From NCBI GenBank assembly GCA_963920525.1, contig OY986438.1, positions 80,773,177 through 80,837,176 of the forward strand: DNA of 64,000 nt. The letters are read 5' to 3'. The stretch is from Dichetophora obliterata. Taxonomy: Eukaryota; Arthropoda; Insecta; Diptera; Sciomyzidae. The notes under the pieces are model-generated. The model searched no databases, had not been told where the DNA came from, and saw nothing but the letters and a program-made list of their open reading frames with translations. Both the position numbers and the translations under genes were made by a program. Positions 1 to 11,934 of this stretch are shown here, piece by piece (within the stretch, counting starts at the first letter, position 1; each line of letters starts with the position of its first letter).

Positions 1-876
1 AATGCAGAATGTGTCGACAATGTAGACAATGTCGAGAATTGTGTAAACAATGTCAACAAAATGCAACACTGCGAAAATGCAAGTTCCATTTAGATTATGC
101 TGATTCTTAAAACCTTTTGAAAAGTCGTTTAATTAACTCAAAGTAACAAATTTTACAATTAAACAAACAAAAGCCATGCCCAGAAGGCGTAAAAATAAGG
201 AATACTTCGAACTTGGACTCAATTTAATTAAATATTACAATAAAAATGCAGCCTCTTACATTAATTATCTACACGTCGTTAAAAGCAATTGTCTACACGA
301 CATTGTCGACACCGTTGACAATAGTATTGCCGACATCATGTTCTCTACGCCGCACATCACTGGTTGTTTCAATAATATTTTGGTTCCTACGGAAAAATTC
401 CTTTTCTAAATATAGTTGTTGTAATCATTTTACCATGATCATAGAAACCATTATATGTTTAAAAACATAGTGCCAACAATCATAATCCGAATCATACTAT
501 GATCCTCTTAAAACATGGTTGTTGCAACTATGTTTTGTCTCTGCGTGTAAGAACTAAAATTGCAATATTTTTTTTTTTGTATCTGATTTATTTACTGAAG
601 TACCATGTTTTAGTTTATTTTTTAACAATAAATCACATTTCTCATATTGAATCATTTGCTTCTTAACTGCCCTACAAAACCGGTACAAAAATATTTTAAA
701 AAAGTCGGAAAAAGTTGAAAAGTCGACTTCTAAAGGTTCAAAAAGTCGAAAAGTCGACTTTTATATTTTCAACGGTTGAAAAAGTCGAAGTCGACTTTTG
801 CTGGCAGTTGCACATCCAAAACGCCAATTTGCTCTTCGTTTTTCTCTGCTTGACACACAAATAAATAACATGATAA
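1..876. other. Upstream non-coding DNA with ACAATGTCGAC-like motifs
   Basis: No gene is recognised. Between about 10 and 60 the motif GACAATGT recurs several times, and complementary versions (CATTGTCGACACC and similar) occur at 290-330, so the two stretches could pair as a loose inverted repeat. Around 670-790 a short AAAAGTCGACTTT-type motif is repeated. Short open frames here have no family features. Confidence 0.4.
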
Positions 877-1321
877 AGGCCCAACCAAAATAGACGTTTT
901 GCTCCGTAGCGAGTAAAAACGTAAGTATTCGGTTAAATACATGTTAATATTGTTACCCAAAATGAGCAAACGTAACTGAACGAAACTAAACGAAACAGTT
1001 TGACAAGACGTATTATTCCGTAAGAACCGAACTGCTAGCGTAGCAACTCGTCAACAACAGCTGTGCAGAGTGCGTTTTTATTTTATTTTTATCAATCTGT
1101 TTCAACTTCGCCATTATTTCACTAATTTTTCACAAATCTTTATTAAAAACTACAAAATGCACAATATAAATAAATAAATAATACTCGATTGCCTATTGAT
1201 CAGCTGTTTCAGACGAGTTGAGCAAATCGTTTCATTTTGGGTTAAATCCGTAAACATCCGTAACGAGTGCAGACGTTCGTCAAAATGCTATCGTCTCGTT
1301 ACGTCTATTTTGGTTGGGCCT
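877..1321 (+). mobile_element. PIF/Harbinger-type MITE, copy 1 (445 bp)
   Basis: The ends are perfect inverted repeats beginning AGGCCCAACCAAAATAGACG. The element is flanked by TAA on both sides (874-876 and 1322-1324), the 3-bp duplication typical of PIF/Harbinger insertions. There is no coding capacity. The interior is almost the same as the copy at 2162-2606 but in the opposite orientation. The outermost bases (AGG, C or T, CCAA) resemble the ends of the autonomous element at 29198-33736, so a transposase of that type may have moved it. That link is inference. Confidence 0.85.
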
Positions 1322-2161
1322 TAATAATATGTGTGTGCCCATCACTGGTTAAGAATAAGAAACAGTTGCTCAACTGTTGAACGAGGTTTTATTGATTATT
1401 TGTTCTTTTATTTTATTGTCACTCTCACTGCGCTGACATAAAATGTAACAAACCATTCAGCAGGCACACAAAGTAGCGGAAACTATTACTGATTAAAGAC
1501 TCAACATGTTAAGTAAATTTTGTACCTTCTGAACGCACACATTTATACTAAGAAAAAAATGGCGAATAGAATGGCCGAAGTCCAAATCGACTCAATAGCC
1601 GCATTCCTGCCGAAAAAGTGCTCAGGTAGCGAAGTACCATAAAGTGATACTTTCTGCTGAATGGGTTTTTTTGCAAAACGTCAAACGGCAAAAACTGTTC
1701 GGCAAACGGCAAGCCCACGAATGCAAAGCTGTTCGCCATTCATTGTTTTTTAAAACATCTTAAATTTGTTTATACTATTGTGCATTCGTTTCAAACAAGA
1801 AATCATAAATTAACAGCTTTATTGAAGAATGATAGAATAATCTTCTAATAATAAATAATTATCTATTATCACTTCACAGCACAACTTCAGCAACAATTAA
1901 CAATTTGCAGCCATGTTTTTTAGCTGTCAAAATGAAAAGAGCATAAGCAGCTTAACCAAAGAAGCATACAATTTTTCGACACCTAAGATGGCGACCGCTC
2001 GGGGAGCATGTTGTTTGAGCGCATTATGATACATACCATTCCGCCCGAAAGTTGTGGAACAGCTACGTAGCAAATTTTACGCTGAATGGGGCCAATGTTG
2101 CGCATGGAAACACTATCGAGCTAGAAACGCCATTTTGTCAACTTGACGAAAACCCAACTAA
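1322..2161. other. Non-coding spacer between the two MITEs
   Basis: No gene is supported. An open stretch of 27 codons starts at the ATG near 1559. The block at about 1553-1750 has weak inverted similarity between its ends (ATGGCGAATAG versus its complement near 1730), so it may be another decayed short element, but I see no target duplication. Confidence 0.3.
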
Positions 2162-2606
2162 AGGCCCAACCAAAATAGACGAAACGAGACGATAGCATTT
2201 TGACGAACGTCTGCACTCGTTACGGATATATACGGGTTTAACCCAAAATTAAACGATTTGCTCAACTCGTCTGAAACAGCTGATCAGTAGGCAATCGGGT
2301 ATTATTTATTTATGTGCATTGTGCATTTTGTAATTTTTAATAAAAATTTGTGAAAAATAAGTGAAATAATGGCGAAATTGAAACAAATTGATGAAAATAA
2401 AATAAAATCGCACTCTGCACAGCTGTTGTTGACGAGTTGCTACGCGAGCAGTTCGGTTCTTACGGAATAATACGTCTTGTCAAACTGTTTCGTTTAGTTT
2501 CCTTCAGTTACGTTTGCTCATTTTGGGTAACAACATTAATATGTATTTAACCGAACACTTACGTTTTTACTTGTTACGGAGCTAAACGTCTATTTTGGTT
2601 GGGCCT
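2162..2606 (-). mobile_element. PIF/Harbinger-type MITE, copy 2 (445 bp)
   Basis: It has the same inverted termini as the element at 877-1321 and the same length, but lies in the opposite orientation. The left flank is TAA (2159-2161) and the right flank is TCA (2607-2609), consistent with a TAA duplication with one later change. The interior has scattered substitutions relative to copy 1, so the two are independent insertions or an old duplication. Confidence 0.82.
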
Positions 2607-3739
2607 TCAGGCTCAATTCGCCATGGAAATGTAGTAAAAAGCATTGTGCATTAGCTATCCAAACAACAAAAGTAGCAAAGTTTTATTGAACGGGTTGAAA
2701 ATTATCACAAGATGCCAAATGTTTTAGGTGTCGATTTTTATTGCGAATTCAGACATGAATGTTCATAGGCACTTAAGGTAAGACCGGTGGTCTAGCGCTC
2801 GAAAATTTAAGGTATTTTTAGGATTTTTTTAAAAAGTTAAAATAATGAACAACGATATTTAAACTATTAAGGTATATTGTAGCATTCATTCATCATAAAA
2901 AAAAATATTTTTTTTAATTAAAAAAATTGTTGATCTGGTTCAAAGTGGTGCTCATTGAGACGCTCTCAAGGAAAAGGGGCATGGGCGGTGTTGTAGATTT
3001 TGACTTTTCTATTTATCTGAAAAATAAAAACCAAAAATATTATTAAGCACTATGAGTGCACTATAGAGTAGACCTTATTTAAAAAAGAACTTTCCAAGGC
3101 CTCAAACTGTTGTAATTGATGATAAATTACATGATGATGATGAAATCAGCGCACCAAGAATAGTCGAAAATAATACAAATATTGCTGGGAAAATCTAAAA
3201 ATTAAAATTTTGTCCCCCTGAGTTATTCAAGTAATTTGAGGTTTAATTTGAGTCCCCCTTATTTAACTGAAAAATTTTTGGAAAAACAAAAAAAATCTTA
3301 ACTGTTTCCTTATTTCAAATGGAATTGCAAATGAAAATATTAAAAAAAAAATTTTTCTTTCATAGTCCACTCTAGTGCACTCGAAAAAAAATATGAAAAA
3401 TTGTCAGAATAACACGCTCTTGAAAATTAAGTTATTAAAACATCTTGTTTTCTACCGGTTGTTAAGTGTAAAATATACGATGTTTTTGAAATAAAACTTT
3501 GATTCTAGTTCCAGCGGTAGCCACTGATGTCATGAATAGCATATTTAAATTTCAGATGATTCGGCTGAATAGTTTTTGTTTTCCTACAACACCATGCCGA
3601 AAAAAGTAGCTTCAAGATAAATGAGTATAAAGAGAATGAATCTAGACTACACACTATGGCTCGAAACCTACTAAAACGGCTGTAAATAACGTCAGAAAGA
3701 CTATACTTTTGAAATATAAAAAAAACCAATTTCATAAAA
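2607..3739. other. AT-rich non-coding DNA
   Basis: No gene, repeat boundary or RNA is recognised. The open frames overlapping 3505-3810 lie at the edge of the dispersed repeat described at 3740 and have no protein family features. Confidence 0.4.
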
Positions 3740-4122
3740 ATTTTAGGAATTAAACAAAGTTGTCTTGATAAATATAATTTGGGAATGATAAGCGATCCGA
3801 ATATTTGCACACCACGATTAGGACAACTATTGATGTAATATTTGCTAGAAATATCGATGACATAACATCTATATAAAATACGTTTGATATTTTAGATATT
3901 AAAACACAATAATTTCATTAACATTTACAAAAATAATTAAAAATTAATGCAAAATACTAATGTAAGGAAATAAAATTTACTGGTGGGAATATTATTTCTT
4001 TTAGTTAACATTTTTTTTAGGTTTTTTAAATTTTTCAATTTCAAAATTTTTTTATTAAAAAACCCATTACGTTATCAAACGAATGAAAATACGGAAATGC
4101 TTCGCTTCTCTCGTGTGTCCAG
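3740..4122 (-). repeat. Dispersed repeat, copy A (about 380 bp)
   Basis: It matches the reverse complement of about 38335-38730 along most of its length, from the stretch containing ATAAGCGATCC and ATATTTG to the shared edge CTCGTGTGTCCA. The copies have diverged, with small gaps. No terminal repeats or target duplication were found, so the class is unknown. This copy sits upstream of XPR1 coding exon 1; the other lies deep in intron 1. Confidence 0.7.
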
Positions 4123-4849
4123 CTGTTTTTAGTTTTGTTTAAACTAAATCTTTTTTATTGCACAAGTTCTTGATAGGAGCATTTATTTATTACTTTTATG
4201 AGCCTCACTTAGGTGCTGATGCGAATACAAATATCTGCCTCCATAAGGCCGTTAAAAGAATTAGCTTAAGCGCCTTTTTCGCATAAGGGCACAATATTTG
4301 GTGGAATTTAATTGAAGGACGCTAAGCGAATTATACTGTATATTGCAATTTTCTTCTTGCATTTTCATTTCTGAAACCAATGCGGATGTGCTAAGAAATG
4401 ACTGCCCGACTTTTGTTGTGAGTCACTGTATATAATAAATTTTTGATGTTGAGGCATCTAATATTCTTTACACAAAACATTTTTTTATCTCAGAGAAGCA
4501 TTAGAATTTTTTAAGGAACTTATCAATGTTGATGAGAATTTAAATAATTTAGCAAACGAATTTTTACAAAACTGCTGTCAACAAATATTTTATTGAATCA
4601 TTTTGTTGCAACCGAAAGATACTTGAATTACTGAGTGAAAGCCTAAAATAGACCTTTCTAAAAAGCTCATTTCGAAAGGTAGAAACATAACAAAAGCAAC
4701 GTAAAGAAACAAAATAAAGCTTGTTACTAGTACAAATTACAATATGAAGTAGTGAAAATCACTAGTGGCGGTTGTGAGCTAAATTTATAATAATTCCAAG
4801 TGCTTAGAATAATTAAAATACATTTTTAAATTAATAAAAAGTAAAAATC
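4123..4849 (+). promoter_or_regulatory. Region immediately upstream of the XPR1 start codon
   Basis: This stretch should contain the 5-prime UTR or the end of an upstream intron of XPR1, because the next gene feature is its start codon. No convincing TATA box or initiator can be fixed by eye. The last bases before the ATG (AAAAATC) fit a weak fly start context. The annotation rests on position only. Confidence 0.3.
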
Positions 4850-4918
4850 ATGAAATTCGCGGAGCATTTAACAGCGCACATTACTCCTGAGTGGCGAAAA
4901 CAATATATAAATTACGAG
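4850..4918 (+). CDS. XPR1: XPR1 homologue, first coding exon (start of SPX domain)
   Basis: The exon encodes 23 residues starting [15 protein letters not shown], the highly conserved start of the SPX domain of XPR1-family phosphate exporters. It ends in a GAG codon followed directly by the donor GTAAAAG at 4919. Splicing in phase 0 to 52161 restores the family sequence (exon 1 ends INYE, exon 2 starts EMKAML; vertebrate XPR1 has a Y-E-x-x-K-x-M-L pattern here). XPR1 proteins export inorganic phosphate across the plasma membrane under control of inositol pyrophosphates bound to SPX. The start choice is secure because the SPX domain begins at residue 1 in this family. Confidence 0.93.
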
Positions 4919-5360
4919 GTAAAAGAACGAAAAATATTTCTGAGAAAACAAATAAGAAAATATTGTACACACCAAATACCATAGCTGTCAATTTAGTAGC
5001 AGTGACGTCAGAAAGCTTCGTGGCCATATGTCATATCATAAGCTTTATCGGAAAATCTCTTTTTCGCAATCAACGCGCATGTGAGAATAAATGCTCTAAA
5101 TAAGTAAACAAAAAGCCACGTGCTATTTTTCGTTTGTACACAATTTTTTATTTTGTACCGGTCGTTTCTTTATTGTAAAAGGAATGAGAAATGTGTAAGA
5201 GCAAAAGAAATATTAAGTAAACAAACTTTGGAATTGTGTAACAAAGCTAATGCTGAATTCTTTCCAATATTAATTTAAAATATTTTACAGTTCTTATCAA
5301 AATCGGCCGATAAATAAATCAAAATTTTATTTTTCATAATTTTTGATTGTATAATATCGT

Positions 5361-6140
5361 ACACACTAAAAAATTTCAAAAATAAATTCACACCGGTGAG
5401 CGGATATTTCCATTTCCTACACCGAACGGTGTTAATTTACACCGCTTACTCGGTGTGAAATGACGAACTTATCCGATCGGTGTGAAATTAGAAAGGCAAA
5501 GAAGAAGAGCAATATTGAAATCACATTCTCATTGATAAACAAATTAAAAATTGAATTTTTCCAATTTTTTTTGTTCATTTTAATTTTGTAAATCTTGATT
5601 AAATATTCAAACTTTATTTTTGACACCACGAAATAGAGCCCAAAAAAATTAAATAAGCCCCAAAAAATTTCCAAACATTTTTGGTGTTCTTCATATGAAA
5701 TAACTCCCAATTTTTGGGGACAATTTCATTATTTTTGGGAAATATTTAATTTTTATGTTTGGTTCTTATTCCATAATGAAATAAAGCTCAATGAAATAAG
5801 CCCCAATCAAAGTTTTTTGGGGCTTATTTTGTTTGACAGTTAATAAATTTAATGACAATTTAATAAAAATTGTAAAAAAATCCTTTCGAATAGTTAAAAA
5901 TTACACCGTTCGGTGTTAAATAAAATTATCATTTTGCGTATTATAAATAAACACCTAATAGGGTACAAAACAAACATCCTATCTGTTGTTTACTTTTTTA
6001 CACCGATCGGTGTGAAAAAAATATGCTCTTTCGGATATAAAATTCAGGCACTTTGACACGGTGTTTTTTAACACAGAACGGTGTAGGACTCCCTGGAACA
6101 TTGATCGGTGTAAAAATTCTATACAAATTTTTAAGTGTGT
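5361..6140. mobile_element. TIR element with many CACCG/CGGTG palindromes (780 bp)
   Basis: The ends pair as an imperfect inverted repeat: ACACACTAAAAAATTT on the left and the complement of ACACACTTAAAAATTT on the right. At least nine palindromic or half-palindromic sites of the form ACACCG-NN-CGGTGT are spread through it, for example near 5391, 5421, 5440, 5478, 5902, 6001 and 6071. A 13-bp stem (AAATAAGCCCCAA) forms a hairpin at 5794-5829. There is no recognisable coding region and no clear target duplication, so the superfamily is open. Confidence 0.65.
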
Positions 6141-6990
6141 AAAAATATTTTCCAAAAATTTAAAATCAATTGAATACAAATTGTTGAAGACATAAAAAAC
6201 GACGGAAGCGAAGAAATACCCTTGAGGTACAAGAAAAACAAAGTCAAAAATATTATATGGATGATTTACAAGCCCGGCGGCTGGTGAGGACTAATTTAAA
6301 CCGCTGTACTTTAGAGTTACAACATCAAATCTGAGTGGGTTGAATTTAGTCCCAACATACCACATAGGTTTATTTTTCAGTGGTTCAAATTTTGTCCCAT
6401 AGTACTTCAAAGAAATAAACACGTTTTCTCGAAACGTGCTGTTTGAAACAGGTGAACAGCATTACTCGAAAACTATGCCAAGGATCACTACCAAATTTTA
6501 TGCACTTGTCAAACAAATGCTTTTAATTGTTCGATTTCGTGTTACTTTTAATTGTTCGATTTTTTTTTGGAGAAATACTTTTTGTTTTATAATCTAAAAT
6601 ATATGAATTTTTTGTCAATAATCAGTTTTTTTACCTACCATTTAAGTAAAAATCAAAAAGTTTCAACTGAACCTTAATTAATTTGTATTTTTATTTATAT
6701 ACTGATTAAGCTCCAAAAAATCGTGTCCACCGCTTTACAATACTAAGGTTCAGGTGCTTTACAATACTAAGGATTCTTTCTATATTAATTAATATTTGTT
6801 ATCGAAAAAACTCAAAAGCTCTCTTTAAAAGTTATGTAATTATAATGTAAGAAAATAAATAATCTAAATTCCCTAATTAAAATTAATAAGAAAATAATCT
6901 AAAATAAACAGTCGCTTTATGACAAAACTTTTACAGTTAGTATTATCTTACATACAGTTATCGCATTTTTATTTTTATCAAAATAATTGA
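6141..6990. other. AT-rich non-coding DNA
   Basis: No gene, RNA or repeat structure was recognised in this intronic stretch. Confidence 0.4.
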
Positions 6991-7870
6991 AGCACAGCCG
7001 CGAATAACGTTTTAAGTGACAAAAAGCAAATTGTTTACAATACGTAAAAAAGGTTTGAAGTGTAGCAGACAATTTTTAGACACATTTTTTAATACATTAT
7101 GGAGATACTTAGGTAAATAAACTATTTTAGAAAAAAAATTTATTGATAATAATATTTGTTTAATAAATCATGTATTATCTATGTTTAAAATGGTAAAAAC
7201 GTTACATATCCAAAACCCATTAGTTGTTGAAACGTTATTCCACGTTGCAAAGCAGAGAGTGCGATGGCTTTTAAAACGTTATTCGCGCAGTCAAAATATT
7301 CCTATATAAGAAGACTTGTTTGATAAGATCCTTTTCTTTAAATGAAATTATCGAAAAAAAATTAAAAATTTATTTATTAAAAAACCCGTAAAAAACATAA
7401 ATTCATTTTAAAAACTTAAAAAAAAATATTTTAAAACCTTCATCAAAACATATTATGTTTGGTTTTGAACACAAACTTCATACTTTTCTTAATTTAACTT
7501 CAGATTGATTTATAGAATATTTTTTTGCACTCTCTTTCTCTATTACCATCCTTGAGCGTCAAAAAATGATGCACAGTAGGGCTGCGATGAGAAATGTCTT
7601 CTTTAGCTCTTCTTTGTCTCCGTTTTTTTACTGTACAATAGTTTTTATTGTAAAATTTATAATAATGTTCTTCTATTACACTCATGTTGAAATTTTTGCA
7701 AGAAAAGAAGCATGGACAATCACAAATATATATAAGAACAATTTAATTAAAAAAAAACGTAATGTAAACTTAAAACGTTATTCCACTTTACCTGCCCTGG
7801 AACGTTTTTTGAAGGTATAGTTTTTTTCTCGAAATAAATTCATTACCACAACGTTATTCGCGGCTGTGCT
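6991..7870. mobile_element. Non-autonomous TIR element with AACGTTATTC motifs (880 bp)
   Basis: The left end reads AGCACAGCCGCGAATAACGT and the right end (7851-7870) is its reverse complement over about 20 bases. Inside, AACGTTATTC recurs near 7240, 7278 and 7773 and again at the right end, as expected for subterminal protein-binding sites. Open frames inside (for example 7566-7820) do not resemble any transposase. No certain target duplication is visible. Confidence 0.65.
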
Positions 7871-8929
7871 ACAATTACAGCATTTTGTTAGGTGTTATAT
7901 GTACATATGTATGTTGTGTAGATAAAGCACAAACTTAAAAAACTTAAAAAACTTAAAAAACAAACTGTGCAGAACTATGGCCTGTCGCTTTACTGACAAA
8001 GCTCTCCATAACACACTGTCTCCACTTACAATATTTGATTGCATGCGAACTGTCAAATTGAATTTCGTGATATATATCTCAAGTGTGGAAATTTTTTTCG
8101 AATTTCACATTCTAAGAGGTCTCAAAACTTGCATTGGGTGGCCAAGATCTCCCAAAAAATTTTTAGAAAAATATAAGAATATCTTCCTCTCCCGTCAATG
8201 TTATTTTTTGAAAAAAACAGTAAAAAATCACGTTAATTCTTGTAAGAAAAACTACATATGTCTTAAAGCAAAAGTAAATATAAACTAAAACTAACAAATT
8301 TTTGGCAAACACGATGCCACTCTTGGTTTGACCCACAGTGTCCTGTGTGAAGGACATTCGAATCTAAAGGAACACTCGAGATACCACAGAACTATTAATT
8401 GTTGTCTAATTGTCTTAATTTTGGTGATATTGATAAGAGGTTTGACGCTTTTCTTAAATTTGCCGAATTAATAATTTGCATTTTTTTCTCAAATTCATTT
8501 TCCTGTTTGGAGAAATGAATACTTGAATTCAATTTTTTAACTTTTTCAAACAAATGAATATATAGTTTAATACCTCGGGCACCAGTAGTGGTACCGAAGA
8601 TAATTATACAATAATTAATAATTAATATTATAATTATTCGTACAAAAGTTTTACAACCGTTAATTTTCTTTATGCCAAAAACGCCAATGTACACATATTT
8701 CCACTAAAAGTGAGCCATTACAGATGAGGTAGATCAGTGAGTTTTTTCATGACTAAGAACATAATTAGCTGTATATGTATAGAGAAAAATTTTAGGATAT
8801 AAATTTTTTTAAATTTTTACAATTTCTTAACACAATTATATAGCAATAAACGTTAAATTGTTGCACAAAAAGTATTTTTTTATGATTTTGTTGAGCAACG
8901 GGAATCAAATTATAAGTGTTTTTTATGAA
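7871..8929. other. Non-coding DNA with no recognised feature
   Basis: The open frame 7977-8288 and its antisense partner have no family features. Only AT-rich sequence and short direct repeats of AAACTTAAAA near 7932 are seen. Confidence 0.4.
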
Positions 8930-10170
8930 GGCATGCACCATCTTGTTCCAAGAAGAAATTTTAGAAAAAGTTTGATATGGCTTACCAAAAAATATTATTT
9001 ATAATGGAAAAGTTGCTGACAATGTTGAGGAGGTGTGTAACATGTTTACTTCATTCTTTCAATCCAGTTTCATAGTTGATTCTATGCAAAACAGTGATAA
9101 CGAGCCTATTTATAATGGTTAACCAATTACTGATTTGGGATTTATTGTACTTACTGAATCTGAAATTGAAAAAACTTTTAAGTCTGGACTTAAGCAAAAA
9201 GATGGGACCGGATAATATCCCCCACTTTACCTTAAAATGTGTTAGTTTAGCAAGTATTTTTATCCCTTCATTAGCTAAGGGGGAATTTTTGAAAGACTGG
9301 AAAGAATCGTTGATAATTCCAAACATGGTCTAAAACAGAATGTTGTAAATTATAGACCTATTTCAATATTGCCCTTGATCCCCAAGGTCTTCGAGTCGCT
9401 GGTCAAAGAGCGTATGTTTGCTAATATAAAGAATTTTATATTAGATTGCCAACATGGATTTATGAGTGGAAGATCTACTACCTCTAATCTAGTTTCATTT
9501 ACTTATTTTGTTAAAAATGAAATGGAAAGCGGTAATCAGGTCTATTCGATTTTTACAGACTTCGCAAAGGCCTTTGACCGTGTGCACCACAACGTCCTAT
9601 TTATTAAATTGGAGCAAATGCTTTAATGGCTTAAAAATTATTTAACCGACCGTAAACAGATAGTTCAAATAGGTAATACAAAGTCCAGAATAGTCTTGAA
9701 TCACTCGGGTGTTCCGCAAGGGAGTCATCTAGGTCCTATTTTATTTATAATTTTTATTAATGACTTGCCATATTATCTTAAGTACTCTATCTGATTGATG
9801 TATGCAGATGACGTAAAAGTTTTTAAATGTGGGAAAAATGTTTCTGATTCTCGCTTTTTACAAAATGATCTTAACAATCTTTCCAGATGGTGCATTTTAA
9901 ATAGATTATTTTTTAACGTTTCCAAATGTGATGTTCTTTCATTTAGTATGCTTACGCTTTCAAACACATTTAATTTATTTATTTAATCTGATTCAGAAAA
10001 GATTCACATGCTTTGCGATTCAGAAACTTAATTGAGAGTTAACAATTTCGTACGAAGTTCGTTGCGGTCTACTTGGGCTAAAGACATTGCAGTCTCGTAG
10101 GAAGTATTACCGAGTTCTTTTTGTGAGGGATATTCTAATGAATCCCATAATTAGTATACCTCTACCCCAT
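8930..10170 (+). pseudogene. CR1-like LINE reverse transcriptase fragment, decayed
   Basis: Pieces of one reverse transcriptase ORF follow each other with frameshifts and stops: YNGKVADNVEEVCNMF (about 8960), a fingers segment with GPDNIP-like residues (9200), NYRPISILP (9350), GFMSGRSTTSNLVSF (9450), motif A as YSIFTDFAKAFDRVHH (9545), motif B as GVPQGSHLGP (9708) and motif C as MYADDVKVF (9799). A C-terminal piece resumes near 9990 (IQKRFTCFAIQ) after a deletion of roughly 100 codons. The DFAKAFDRVHH and GVPQGSHLGP forms are typical of the CR1 group and match the better copy at 41282-44121. The endonuclease is missing, so this is a 5-prime truncated dead copy. Confidence 0.85.
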
Positions 10171-11934
10171 AATTAGTATACCTCCATCATTAGTATACCT
10201 CCTCAAATAATATGCACCTGAAAGGTATATTCGGCAAAAGAAATCTATTTTTTATCGATTTTCCTAGGACAAACTATGGCAGTAATGACCGGTGTGAAGT
10301 TGGCATCTTTTTCGCAGCATCCGGCGAATATGACATGTCCGATCTCTGTAATCACATATGTTGACAACAGAATGCTGCTAAATTTCAGCTCTTAGTCTAT
10401 CTAAAACAAGTTTACACTATTGTCCACCAGAGTGCTAGGCAAAGACTTCTATATAATGGACACAAACCTAATTGAAGAACTGATTCTGGTTTCTCCGAAA
10501 TTTTGTTCTATTCTGAATTCAAATCAAAAGACTGCCACATATTCAAAAATAAAATGTTCAAATTGTTTTGTTAATAATAATTGCAACTAAGCCAATTCAT
10601 ACAAGCTTGGGTAAAAAGTATATTTTTCCGCGGGTTTTATGGTTTAAAAAATTCTAGTATATATTCAAGTATACGTATAAAATATTTATTTTTTGCTACG
10701 TCGGTTTTTGTGAGCTGCGGGACTATCCATAAATGAAAAGGCATAAATGTTTTGTATTGTAAGGAAAATTCTGTATTTGTTATGTATTTCTCATCATGAA
10801 AGTTATTGATGTTAATTAATACAAGGAATGTTTAAAGTCAATTTCAAATATTTTTTAGTATATAATATCAATTTCATATAATAATTTTCTATTGCACAAA
10901 TTTAAATGTTTACAAAAATTTAACTAACTAAAAATTTAAAAAACTATTTAACAGTAATTCTGGTTAAGAGATGGTATACCTTTTTCTGAAACAATTTCAT
11001 CATGCTTATAAAAGTTTCATTAAAACCCGCAAAGAACAGGTCAGTTTTTTCCATAAACACTGAGTGCCTTATCTGTAAGAAAATAGGTCACCGTTGATTT
11101 TCAAGCTTTTCAACAATATTATTAAGCACATTTTCCTTAATGTCAAAAACAACTTATTTTATTCCATCATTTCATTTGAGTTTGCCATAAATGTTTTTTG
11201 GTGCTCGGTTATAAATAGCTTCTATAAATTGTTAATATATTTACGGTTACGTAAAAAGCTACGTTATAAACTATGGCCTTATTCAATGGCAAAAAATGCA
11301 TTTTTTAAAAGGAAACAATTTTAAAAGAAAGGAATAAATGAATGACGTAAAACTTTTTCCTGAAATTGCACAAAATTTAGGAAAAATTAAATTAAAATGT
11401 AAGAAATAAAATTACTTTTGAAAAAAAGTAAACATTTTAAGTAAACAACTAAAAATCACAAAATTTAATTTTCGCATCACATTTTTTATAATGCCAGTAG
11501 CGCACACTGTCACTGCTAGCAGATACTCCCTCTTTTCTGGAGAGACTTAAAGCTATACCTCAAAAGAGTAATTATTTTTTAAAACTTTGTTGTAAAATTT
11601 CAAGCTAAATTTAGAGTATTTGCGTTATCTCTCGGCGGCTGTGGAATTTTTAACCATCATTTATTCGAGTATATGTATGGATGCAGTAAATGTGATAAGT
11701 TTAAGAGAAGTCCCACTGAAAACTGATAAAATTAAATAAAAAAAATGTGCGTGTCAGCTCCGGACACACGACTTCAATTTGCTCCTTTAGATCGATTACC
11801 TTGGATTTTAAAATTTACATAATAGGCAAAGGGAATGAATGAGGGCTTCTTTGATATTAAGAAAGGAAGCTTTATTTTATATGATAAAATATTAAATTTC
11901 AGATCATTTAGAGGTCGCTAAAGTTATGCAATTA

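Noticed and set aside
1553..1750. Additional TIR element around the ATGGCGAATAG motif
   Set aside because: Inverted similarity is short and gapped, and no target duplication was found.
4891..5103. 70-codon plus-strand frame overlapping XPR1 exon 1
   Set aside because: It is read-through past the donor at 4919 in exon 1's own frame; the added residues do not fit the XPR1 family.
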